Positions 1 to 5,068 of a stretch of 5,068 nucleotides of DNA are shown here, one piece after another (the first letter of the stretch is position 1; every line of letters starts with the position of its first letter). The position numbers were made by a program, and so were the translations under genes. This DNA comes from Dyella_B sp035486915 (GTDB lineage: Bacteria; Pseudomonadota; Gammaproteobacteria; Xanthomonadales; Rhodanobacteraceae), in NCBI RefSeq assembly GCF_035486915.1, contig NZ_DATHMR010000187.1, forward strand, positions 1-5,068, given 5' to 3'. A model generated the notes under the pieces. It was not told the origin of the DNA, did not search any database, and worked only from the letters and a program-made list of their open reading frames with translations.

Positions 1-92
1 CACCCGATCCCATCCCGAACTCGGAAGTGAAACGCAGCTGCGCCGATGGTAGTGTGGCATTGCCCATGCAAGAGTAGGTCACCGCCAGGGGC
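1..92 (+). rRNA. rrf: 5S ribosomal RNA, 3' part (5' end outside window)
   Basis: This is the 3' three quarters of a 5S rRNA gene, the RNA of the large ribosomal subunit's central protuberance. The conserved core CCGAACTCGGAAGTGAAACG (positions 16-35) is followed by the GCGCCGATGGTAGTGTGG segment of the beta domain (41-58). The distal CATGCAAGAGTAGGTCACCGCC arm leads to GCCAGGGGC at 84-92, which would pair with the missing 5' end. By comparison with the 120-nt E. coli molecule, the window begins near nucleotide 28. The 3' boundary is estimated from the closing helix and could be off by one or two bases. A rho-independent terminator follows directly, so this is the last gene of an rRNA operon. 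The sequence type resembles Xanthomonadales 5S. Confidence 0.97.
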
Positions 93-100
93 TTTATCCT

Positions 101-133
101 AAAAACCCTCACCGTTTACGGTGAGGGTTTTTT
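101..133 (+). terminator. Rho-independent terminator of the rRNA operon
   Basis: A perfect inverted repeat has the GC-rich arm CCCTCACCG (106-114), the tetraloop TTTA (115-118) and the arm CGGTGAGGG (119-127). A run of six T follows at 128-133. Five A at 101-105 can extend the stem by pairing with the T run. The hairpin lies 8 nt after the 5S 3' end. Because both flanks are A/T tracts, it could also end transcription arriving on the minus strand, although no minus-strand gene points at it within the window. Confidence 0.95.
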
Positions 134-263
134 CTTGGGCGGCACAGCTTCACGATGCGATGTGTTACATGAAGGCTTTTAAGCAACGTACGATGTGCAC
201 CCGTTAAGCTGCCCAGACACCTAGCACCCGAAAGTGCAACTGGACGAACGGAATCGAGGCGTG

Positions 264-281
264 CCAATCGCCTATGATTGG
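264..281 (+). promoter_or_regulatory. Possible promoter -10 with overlapping dyad, upstream of rhomboid gene
   Basis: TATGAT at 273-278 matches a sigma-70 -10 element (TATAAT) at five of six positions and lies about 48 nt before the chosen GTG start. No convincing -35 box lies 16-18 nt upstream, so the promoter call is weak. The same stretch is a perfect 6-bp inverted repeat, CCAATC (264-269), 6-nt loop, GATTGG (276-281), whose right arm covers the end of the -10 hexamer. This could be an operator or a small hairpin, or chance. The rest of 134-325 shows no gene or RNA that I recognise. Confidence 0.3.
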
Positions 282-313
282 TCATCGGATCAGCTCGACC
301 GATGCACTTGTCG

Positions 314-318
314 AGGAG
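314..318 (+). promoter_or_regulatory. Ribosome binding site deciding the rhomboid start
   Basis: AGGAG lies 7 nt before the GTG at 326, the optimal Shine-Dalgarno spacing. The other in-frame starts, TTG at 278 and ATG at 302, have no comparable purine-rich site ahead of them. This favours GTG 326 over the longer readings. Confidence 0.75.
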
Positions 319-325
319 AAGAGCC

Positions 326-1009
326 GTGTTCGTCAACGTTGAAACCAGACGTCAACCGCGATTGCATTGGGCGGCGACACTGCTGATCTGCATTTGTGTC
401 GTGGCCTTTATCCTGCTCGCGTTGATGCCAACGCCCCGACGCAACACCTTTCTGCTGGAATGGGGCACCATTCCAGCCAATATCTTCGACGCGCATCAGC
501 CCGTCTGGCAGCAACTGCGCGATCCAGCGTTGCTGCGCTTGTTCACCGCGTTGTTCATTCACACGCAATGGCTACATCTGCTAAGCAATTTGCTCTTCTT
601 GATGATTTTTGGTGTCCCGGCGGAGCGGACACTGGGATCGGTCCGCTTTCTTGTCCTCTTTCTGTTGGGAGGCGTTGTGGCGAACTTCGCCGGTGCGGTG
701 TCGCTACCGGGAGACGCCAGGCCCATCATCGGTTGCAGCGGCGCAGTTTCTGCCATCCTCGGTGCGTATGTATCGCTCTTTCCACGGGCGCGTTTGGGCT
801 TGGTTTTACCGCTGGGTTTCTATCTTGAGTTCGTGCGAGTCCCGGCGTTCTTGCTGATAGGCATCTGGGCGCTTCTGCAATTGCTCTTCAGCTATGTGGG
901 CCCAAGTTACGGCGGTTATGCGTGGTGGACTCACGTCGCTGGGTTTCTCTTCGGTGCCTTGTTCGCGCTGATATCACGAGGCGCCATCATGCGCCGCATG
1001 CGCCGCTAA
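326..1009 (+). CDS. Rhomboid-family intramembrane serine protease
   Basis: This predicted inner-membrane protease cleaves transmembrane segments of other membrane proteins; the substrate is unknown. With the GTG start at 326 it has 227 residues. The nucleophile motif GCSGA holds Ser138, and the general-base His203 sits in WWTHVAGFLFG, whose GxxxG supports tight helix packing as in GlpG. The HTQWLHLLSN stretch (residues 79-88) supplies the helix-2 His/Asn pair that lines the rhomboid oxyanion hole. Hydrophobic segments lie near residues 16-34, 81-97, 105-124, 136-152, 173-190 and 201-217, fitting the six-helix rhomboid core with no extra domain. The C terminus is a basic MRRMRR tail made by a tandem 9-bp repeat. 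TTG 278 (243 aa) and ATG 302 (235 aa) are alternative starts, but only GTG 326 has a good ribosome binding site. The DUF1820 gene follows 9 nt later and is probably co-transcribed. The fold and catalytic dyad are secure; the biological role is not. Confidence 0.9.
   Translation: MFVNVETRRQPRLHWAATLLICICVVAFILLALMPTPRRNTFLLEWGTIPANIFDAHQPVWQQLRDPALLRLFTALFIHTQWLHLLSNLLFLMIFGVPAERTLGSVRFLVLFLLGGVVANFAGAVSLPGDARPIIGCSGAVSAILGAYVSLFPRARLGLVLPLGFYLEFVRVPAFLLIGIWALLQLLFSYVGPSYGGYAWWTHVAGFLFGALFALISRGAIMRRMRR
989..1006 (+). repeat. Tandem 9-bp direct repeat at the rhomboid 3' end
   Basis: ATGCGCCGC occurs twice back to back (989-997 and 998-1006), immediately before the TAA stop, and encodes Met-Arg-Arg twice. 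It looks like a small slippage duplication that lengthened the basic cytoplasmic tail. Confidence 0.85.
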
Positions 1010-1012
1010 AAT
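1007..1012 (+). promoter_or_regulatory. Possible -10 element for a leaderless DUF1820 transcript
   Basis: TAAAAT overlaps the rhomboid stop codon and matches the -10 consensus at five of six positions. Initiation 7 nt after it would fall on the A of the DUF1820 ATG at 1019. No recognisable -35 box is present at 983-990. The ATG has no Shine-Dalgarno sequence, so either leaderless initiation or coupling to rhomboid translation would explain its expression. Confidence 0.3.
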
Positions 1013-1018
1013 AGAACC

Positions 1019-1342
1019 ATGCGCAACAAGAAACTTTACAAAGTCACGTTCCTGCATCTGGGCAAGTGCTACGAGCTCTACGCTCATCACGTCGCCTCGA
1101 GCGGCTTGTGGGGCTTCACCGAAGTGGGCGAGCTGGTTTTCGAGCCCGCGGGTGAGGGGCTGGTTGTTGACCCGACCGAAGAGCGTCTACGCGAAGAGTT
1201 CAAGGATACGCGCGTTCTTCACTTGCCGATGCAGGCCATTGTTCGCATCGAAGAAGTGGAACGCAAAGGCGCCCTCGCCATTCGCGATGCGGCAGATGGT
1301 CAGAAAGTGACGCCGTTTCCGATGCCACCGCGTAATCGCTGA
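1019..1342 (+). CDS. DUF1820 family protein, function unknown
   Basis: This 107-residue cytoplasmic protein belongs, by recognition of its pattern, to the DUF1820 family of small gammaproteobacterial proteins. Family-like features run in order: a YKVTFLHLGKCYELYAHHV strand region (residues 7-25), GLWGFTEVGELVFE (29-42), VVDPTEERLREEF (49-61) and LPMQAIVRIEEVERKG (69-84). There is no signal peptide, membrane helix or catalytic motif, and the single Cys17 suggests no metal site. The tail after residue 90 is low in structure and proline-rich. The start has no clear Shine-Dalgarno site. It lies 9 nt after the rhomboid stop in the same reading frame, so translational coupling or leaderless initiation is likely. 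The stop is only 5 nt from that of the convergent amidotransferase gene. Its function is not known to me, and the rhomboid neighbour does not settle it. Confidence 0.85.
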   Translation: MRNKKLYKVTFLHLGKCYELYAHHVASSGLWGFTEVGELVFEPAGEGLVVDPTEERLREEFKDTRVLHLPMQAIVRIEEVERKGALAIRDAADGQKVTPFPMPPRNR

Positions 1343-1353
1343 AAAGATCAGCG
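1337..1353. repeat. Inverted repeat spanning the convergent stop codons
   Basis: CGCTGA (1337-1342) and TCAGCG (1348-1353) form a perfect 6-bp stem around the loop AAAGA. The left arm ends with the TGA of the DUF1820 gene and the right arm begins with the TGA (read on the minus strand) of the amidotransferase gene. There is no T run on either side, so it is not a classical intrinsic terminator. The right arm also belongs to the perfect 10-bp palindrome TCAGCGCTGA (1348-1357). Confidence 0.6.
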
Positions 1354-2076
1354 CTGACTGCGACTCAATCCGTGGTGTCTTGAGAACATTTTCAGAAAGC
1401 GTCGCGCATTGGGTGTCGCGGCGACTTGCCGGTACGTATGATGCGGGTCGAATCCCTCGCGCCGCATGTCGTTATGCTTGCGTTTGATATAAGCGCGCAT
1501 CACGTCGGCGTTGAACTCTGGATGAAATTGCACACTCACCGCATTCTTGCCGTAACGAAGCAAATGATGCGGGTCTCGCTCGGAGCGAGCCAGTACGCGG
1601 GCGTCTTTGGGGACTTCCATGACGCTCTGCTCGTGTGTGGTATGCGCCCGGAAAATCGCAGGCAGATGCGAGGCCAATGAATCCTGCTCTGCCCCGGGCA
1701 ACAACTCGATAGGCAAGGTGCCGATCTCACGGCCACCGGTGAGATAGTCGACGCGACCGCCCAACGCATGCGCCATCAATTGATGGCCATAACAAACGCC
1801 AAGCAACGGCAGGTCGACGTCCATGGCGTTGCGAATCCATCCCGCCGTGCGCTCACTCCATGGTGCCTTGTCGGTCACCATCGCTGCCGAACCGGTAATC
1901 AACGCGCCCGACACTTCTTCCGGGGCAGGTAATGTTTCGCCCGTCGCGACATTCACAACGTGTAACTGCTGTGGCACCAATTGCGTACCCAGTCGAAACC
2001 AATGCGGAAAGTCACCAAACCGTGCGCGAATGTTGTCCGGTGCTTGGCCGGTGCGAATGATCAGAACAGGCTTCAT
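1348..2076 (-). CDS. Class I glutamine amidotransferase (GMP synthase-like domain, stand-alone)
   Basis: This 242-residue cytoplasmic protein has the class I (triad) glutamine amidotransferase fold, which hydrolyses glutamine to supply ammonia or acts on a gamma-glutamyl compound. The nucleophile elbow LLGVCYGHQLMA places the catalytic Cys at 95. The VQFHPEF motif supplies His185 and Glu187. ALITGSAAMV (58-67) is the usual oxyanion-loop region. The N terminus MKPVLIIRTG is typical of these free-standing proteins, which supports the ATG at 2076 although no Shine-Dalgarno site precedes it. There is no synthetase, ATP-pyrophosphatase or other acceptor domain, so annotations that call such proteins GMP synthase are not justified; true GuaA is about twice as long. 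It lies 35 nt after the GspE/PilB-like gene on the same strand, so co-transcription is plausible but a shared role is not evident. The substrate is unknown; a PuuD-like gamma-glutamyl hydrolase role is one possibility. Confidence 0.9.
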   Translation of the reverse strand: MKPVLIIRTGQAPDNIRARFGDFPHWFRLGTQLVPQQLHVVNVATGETLPAPEEVSGALITGSAAMVTDKAPWSERTAGWIRNAMDVDLPLLGVCYGHQLMAHALGGRVDYLTGGREIGTLPIELLPGAEQDSLASHLPAIFRAHTTHEQSVMEVPKDARVLARSERDPHHLLRYGKNAVSVQFHPEFNADVMRAYIKRKHNDMRREGFDPHHTYRQVAATPNARRFLKMFSRHHGLSRSQR

Positions 2077-2111
2077 GGAGCGCGATGCATCGAGGAATAG
2101 ATGAATGTGGT

Positions 2112-3929
2112 TCAGGGTTGCAAATCGTCTGAATGCTCGACGGGCGGAAGCACGTTCATCACTTCCTGCACCGTTGTCAATCCGCGCGCGACCTGGTCAG
2201 CAGCGGAAACGCGCAAGGGCCGCATGCCCTCGTTCAAAGCAGCTTTGCCGAAATGAATCAAATCGAGCTGCGCCGTCACCATGCTACGCAAGCGCGGACT
2301 TAAGACCATCATTTCATAAATGCCCGTACGGCCCAGAAATCCGGTATTCCGGCACTCAAGACATCCAACCGGTTTAAATACGCGCTCCGGGACAGATATC
2401 GACCAGCCGTGCGTCAGCACCGTCCATTCATGCGGATCCTGTTGCGCTTCGATCTTGCAATGTGGGCAGAGCGTGCGCACGAGTCGCTGTGCGACGATGC
2501 CCGAGAGCGTCGACTGAATCAGATAATGCGGGACACCCAGATCAAGCAGACGTGTCACGGCACTGGGCGCATCGTTCGTGTGCAACGTGGACAGCACCAA
2601 ATGTCCTGTCAGCGATGCCTGAACCGCCATCTGCGCCGTTTCAAGGTCGCGAATTTCGCCGACCATGATGATGTCGGGGTCCTGTCGCAGAAGCGTGCGT
2701 ACGCCCGCAGCAAAATCGAGGTCGATCGAAGGTTGCACCTGCATCTGATTGAATTCCGGCGACACCATCTCGATCGGGTCTTCGACCGTGCAGACGTTGA
2801 TATCCGGTGTCGCCAGATGTTTAAGTGTGGAGTAAAGCGTCGTCGTTTTACCCGAGCCCGTAGGGCCGGTCACCAGCACGATGCCATGTGGACGCTCTAC
2901 CAAGCTACGCCACAACGCTTCTTCCGACGGTGAAAAACCAAGCAGCGAAAAGTCCTTCGCAACGATCTCCGGATCGAAAATACGCATCACCAGTTTCTCG
3001 CCGAACGCCGTCGGCATACTGGAGATACGCAATTCGACTTCGCGCCCGGTGGTTGCTCGCGTCTTGATGCGACCATCCTGCGGACGCCGTTTCTCGGCAA
3101 CGTCCATGCGCGAAAGAATCTTGATGCGCGAGGTCACCGCCGTCATCACCGCAGGCGGTAACTCGAATACTTTGTGCATCACGCCGTCGATGCGAAATCG
3201 CATCAAGCCTGCGTCACGGCGCGGCTCAAGGTGGATATCCGACGCGCGTTGCTCGAACGCATACTGCAGCAGCCAGTCTACGATGTGTACAACGTGCCGA
3301 TCGTCCGCGCCTACTTCGCCTGCTTTGCCAAGCTCCAGCAATTGCTCGAAGTTGAGCAGCGTTGACGAAGAATCGGAACCCTTCGCATCGGTCGCGAGTC
3401 GGATCGAGCGTTGGACGCCGTAAAATTCCGCTAGATAGCGATTGATATCGATAGGGCTGGCCACGACCCGATGCACGTCACGACGCAGCATCTGGGCGAG
3501 ATCTTTGGCCCATGACATGTCGAAGGGCTCGGCAGTTGCAAATGTCACTTCGCCAGGTGCCGCCGCGACCGGCAGGATGCGATGTCGTTGTGCGTAGGCG
3601 TGGCTCACTACCTGTGTCACCACCCCCACGTTAATCTTCATCGGATCGATCTTCAGGTAGGGCAGACCTGCATGCCCGGCCAGCCACTCGGTCAGGCCTT
3701 CCAGGCTGAGCGGGCGTCCGGGATCGCGCAGGTTGCCGAACTTCGCATTGGCGATCAACACCAGCGGATTGAGCTCCACGGTGCTGCGTCCCGCGCGATG
3801 TCCCAGCCGCAGCTCTTTGGCCTGGTCGGCCGAAATGTGGCCATCGACCACTAGCGCGGCAAGCACGTCTTCCAGCGATAACCGGCCGCGCCGGCCGAGC
3901 AAAGAGGCTATTTGTGGGGTCGCTGCCAT
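2112..3929 (-). CDS. GspE/PilB-type secretion or type IV pilus assembly ATPase
   Basis: This hexameric cytoplasmic ATPase family powers pseudopilus or pilus assembly in type II secretion and type IV pilus machines. The 605-residue protein is full length for the family. An N-terminal region (about residues 14-50) resembles a worn-down MshEN segment. The T2SSE_N-like domain (about 70-170) includes LTEWLAGHAGLPYLKID and RHRILPV. The core ATPase holds ASDIHLEP (229-236), Walker A GPTGSGKT (355-362, Lys361), the Asp box TVEDPIE (381-387), Walker B DPDIIMVGEIRD (417-428, Glu425) and the His box STLHTND (447-453, His450). Four cysteines (488, 491, 523, 526) form the zinc knuckle found in GspE/PilB but absent from PilT-type retraction ATPases. 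All catalytic motifs are intact. No pilC/gspF, pilin or prepilin peptidase gene is in the window, so it could serve a system elsewhere; whether that is type II secretion or a pilus cannot be decided. The ATG start at 3929 has only a weak GGGAC upstream. Confidence 0.93.
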   Translation of the reverse strand: MAATPQIASLLGRRGRLSLEDVLAALVVDGHISADQAKELRLGHRAGRSTVELNPLVLIANAKFGNLRDPGRPLSLEGLTEWLAGHAGLPYLKIDPMKINVGVVTQVVSHAYAQRHRILPVAAAPGEVTFATAEPFDMSWAKDLAQMLRRDVHRVVASPIDINRYLAEFYGVQRSIRLATDAKGSDSSSTLLNFEQLLELGKAGEVGADDRHVVHIVDWLLQYAFEQRASDIHLEPRRDAGLMRFRIDGVMHKVFELPPAVMTAVTSRIKILSRMDVAEKRRPQDGRIKTRATTGREVELRISSMPTAFGEKLVMRIFDPEIVAKDFSLLGFSPSEEALWRSLVERPHGIVLVTGPTGSGKTTTLYSTLKHLATPDINVCTVEDPIEMVSPEFNQMQVQPSIDLDFAAGVRTLLRQDPDIIMVGEIRDLETAQMAVQASLTGHLVLSTLHTNDAPSAVTRLLDLGVPHYLIQSTLSGIVAQRLVRTLCPHCKIEAQQDPHEWTVLTHGWSISVPERVFKPVGCLECRNTGFLGRTGIYEMMVLSPRLRSMVTAQLDLIHFGKAALNEGMRPLRVSAADQVARGLTTVQEVMNVLPPVEHSDDLQP

Positions 3930-3990
3930 CTAGTTATGTCCCGTCCGTGCCTTTCAATCGCCAGAAAACAGCGAAAAGATGCGCTGCAGC

Positions 3991-3996
3991 TATACT
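3991..3996 (+). promoter_or_regulatory. Candidate -10 element for glyQS
   Basis: TATACT matches the -10 consensus at five of six positions and would place the glyQ start 30 nt downstream of it, giving a short leader. No good -35 hexamer lies 16-18 nt upstream (around 3967-3974). The 8-bp palindrome GCTGCAGC (3983-3990) touches the element and could bind a regulator. This is the only clear promoter-like sequence in the 97-nt gap between the divergent ATPase and glyQ genes. I could not identify a convincing minus-strand promoter there. Confidence 0.4.
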
Positions 3997-4018
3997 AACG
4001 CGCTTTACATACGGTTAC

Positions 4019-4024
4019 GGAAAG
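4019..4024 (+). promoter_or_regulatory. Ribosome binding site deciding the glyQ start
   Basis: GGAAAG lies just ahead of the ATG at 4027. This favours that start over the in-frame ATG at 3979, which lies upstream of the likely -10 element and would add 16 residues not expected for the family. Confidence 0.65.
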
Positions 4025-4026
4025 CG

Positions 4027-4938
4027 ATGTCCGCACCTACTTTCCAGGATGTGATCCAGACCCTCAACCGCTATTGGGCGGCGCAGGGTTGCGTGCTGCT
4101 GCAGCCGCTCGATACCGAGGTCGGCGCCGGCACCTTCCACCCCGCCACGTTCCTGCGTGCTTTGGGTCCTGAGCCATGGGCCGCGGCTTATGTGCAGCCT
4201 TCACGCCGACCCACCGACGGGCGATACGGCGAGAACCCCAATCGCCTGCAGCATTACTACCAGTATCAGGTGGTGATGAAGCCCAATCCCGAGAACATTC
4301 TCGAGCTCTACATCGGCTCGTTGAAGGAGCTCGGTCTCGATCCGCAGGTGCATGACCTGCGCTTCGTGGAAGACAACTGGGAGTCTCCTACGCTAGGTGC
4401 CTGGGGGCTGGGCTGGGAAGTCTGGCTCAACGGTATGGAAGTCACGCAATTCACCTACTTTCAGCAAGCCGGTGGCCTGGAGTGCAGGCCGGTGACCGGC
4501 GAAATCACGTACGGTCTTGAACGTCTTGCGATGTACCTGCAGAACGTCGACAACGTCTACGACCTGATCTGGACCGACGGACCGCACGGGAAGGTGACCT
4601 ACGGCGACGTGTTCCATCAGAACGAAGTAGAGCAGAGCACCTACAACTTCGAACACGCCAACGTGACCGAACTATTGCGCTGGTTCGATGTGTGCGAAGG
4701 CGAAGCCAACAAGCTCATCGCTGCGGGCTTGCCGCTGCCTGCCTACGAGCAGGTAATGAAAGCCAGTCATACCTTCAATTTGCTTGATGCACGCCGTGCG
4801 ATCAGTGTCACCGAGCGTCAACGTTATATCCTGCGCGTACGCACGCTATCGCGCGGTGTCGCCGAAACATATGTCGCGCAGCGCGAAAAGCTCGGCTTTC
4901 CGGGCCTGAAGAACAAAAAGAAGGAGCAGGCCGCATGA
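4027..4938 (+). CDS. glyQ: Glycyl-tRNA synthetase alpha subunit
   Basis: This is the alpha chain of the bacterial alpha2-beta2 class II glycyl-tRNA synthetase, which activates glycine with ATP and charges tRNA-Gly in the cytoplasm. From ATG 4027 the protein has 303 residues, the same length as E. coli GlyQ. Near-invariant stretches run in order: TFQDVIQTLNRYWAAQGC (5-22), VGAGTFHPATFLRALGPEPW (32-51), YVQPSRRPTDGRYGENPNR (55-73, the class II motif 2 region), FVEDNWESPTLGAWGLGWEV (113-132), FTYFQQAGG (142-150) and the motif 3 segment GEITYGLERLAMY (158-170). The lysine-rich tail is encoded over the Shine-Dalgarno site of glyS. The longer ATG at 3979 is rejected because it adds a non-conserved 16-residue extension. 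The stop overlaps the glyS start by ATGA, implying translational coupling and balanced subunit supply. Confidence 0.98.
   Translation: MSAPTFQDVIQTLNRYWAAQGCVLLQPLDTEVGAGTFHPATFLRALGPEPWAAAYVQPSRRPTDGRYGENPNRLQHYYQYQVVMKPNPENILELYIGSLKELGLDPQVHDLRFVEDNWESPTLGAWGLGWEVWLNGMEVTQFTYFQQAGGLECRPVTGEITYGLERLAMYLQNVDNVYDLIWTDGPHGKVTYGDVFHQNEVEQSTYNFEHANVTELLRWFDVCEGEANKLIAAGLPLPAYEQVMKASHTFNLLDARRAISVTERQRYILRVRTLSRGVAETYVAQREKLGFPGLKNKKKEQAA
4921..4926 (+). promoter_or_regulatory. Ribosome binding site of glyS inside glyQ
   Basis: AAGGAG lies 8 nt before the glyS ATG at 4935, within the last lysine/glutamate codons of glyQ. It is a strong site and fixes the glyS start. Confidence 0.85.
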
Positions 4939-5068
4939 GCGCCGCCAAGTCATTGCTCATCGAATTGGGGACGGAAGAACTGCCGCCCAAAGCGCTGGAT
5001 GAACTGGGCGCGGCGTTTCTGCGCGGCATCTGCGATGGGCTGAGCAAGCGCGGTATCGAAGCGCCGTT
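4935..5068 (+). CDS. glyS: Glycyl-tRNA synthetase beta subunit, N-terminal part (cut by window end)
   Basis: Only the first 44 codons and two bases are present. The reading begins MSAAKSLLIELGTEELPPKA, and LLIELGTEELPPKAL is the hallmark N terminus of GlyS, the large beta chain (normally about 690 residues) that contacts tRNA-Gly. The ATG overlaps the glyQ stop by four bases and is preceded by AAGGAG at good spacing. There is no sign of a frameshift in the visible part. The gene continues beyond the right edge of the window. Confidence 0.97.
   Translation, partial: MSAAKSLLIELGTEELPPKALDELGAAFLRGICDGLSKRGIEAP

Noticed and set aside
134..325. A tRNA or small RNA gene after the rRNA operon
   Set aside because: I found no cloverleaf, T-loop motif (GGTTCGAATC-like) or second terminator hairpin in this stretch.
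109..336. Minus-strand 75-codon frame covering the rRNA terminator and the rhomboid upstream region
   Set aside because: It runs through the terminator hairpin and the ribosome binding site of the plus-strand gene, and its product resembles no family I know.
367..857. Alternative plus-strand frames inside the rhomboid gene
   Set aside because: The rhomboid frame carries the catalytic motifs and membrane helices. The other frames show compositionally biased, non-domain sequence.
1348..2076. Calling the amidotransferase guaA (GMP synthase)
   Set aside because: Only the amidotransferase domain is present. The ATP-pyrophosphatase and dimerisation domains of GuaA are absent.
2409..3423. Two long plus-strand open frames (174 and 180 codons) inside the ATPase gene
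   Set aside because: They lie wholly antisense to a gene with every GspE/PilB motif intact, their products are Arg/Cys/Ser-rich without any recognisable domain, and they overlap each other. They are frame shadows.
3979..4026. Upstream in-frame ATG giving a 319-residue GlyQ
   Set aside because: It overlaps the likely -10 element, has no good ribosome binding site, and exceeds the standard 303-residue length.
4808..5047. Minus-strand 79-codon frame over the glyQ/glyS junction
   Set aside because: It is antisense to two highly conserved synthetase genes and has no recognisable domain.

Overview
The window looks like an ordinary chromosomal segment of a gammaproteobacterium. The Xanthomonadales (Rhodanobacteraceae or Xanthomonadaceae, Dyella/Rhodanobacter/Xanthomonas-like) are the most likely home. 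The basis is the 5S rRNA sequence, a DUF1820 protein, a separate-subunit glyQ-glyS pair, and an isolated GspE/PilB-type ATPase beside glyQ. Base composition is moderately GC-rich and even throughout. I see no insertion sequence, integrase, phage gene, CRISPR array or abrupt composition change. The lineage is inferred from remembered family sequences, not from a search.

Layout. (1) Positions 1-133 hold the 3' part of a 5S rRNA gene and a strong intrinsic terminator, the end of an rRNA operon. (2) Positions 134-325 are noncoding and hold a possible promoter with an overlapping dyad. (3) Positions 326-1342 (+) carry a rhomboid-family membrane serine protease and then a DUF1820 protein, 9 nt apart. 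(4) Positions 1348-3929 (-) carry a GspE/PilB-type secretion/pilus ATPase and, 35 nt downstream, a class I glutamine amidotransferase. The amidotransferase converges on DUF1820 with only 5 nt between the stop codons. (5) Positions 3930-4026 are a 97-nt divergent intergenic region. (6) Positions 4027-5068 (+) carry glyQ and the start of glyS, overlapping by 4 nt (ATGA) as expected for the two-subunit glycyl-tRNA synthetase.

How the genes fit together. Only glyQ and glyS clearly act together: they make the alpha and beta subunits of one enzyme. The rhomboid/DUF1820 pair and the ATPase/amidotransferase pair are probably co-transcribed, but nothing in the sequence shows a shared pathway. The ATPase has no pilus or secretion partner genes in the window. 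I do not see an undescribed system here. The points worth a second look are small: a convergent junction whose two stop codons lie in one hairpin, a possible leaderless start for the DUF1820 gene, a degenerate N-terminal region in the ATPase, and the choice of start codon for the rhomboid gene.
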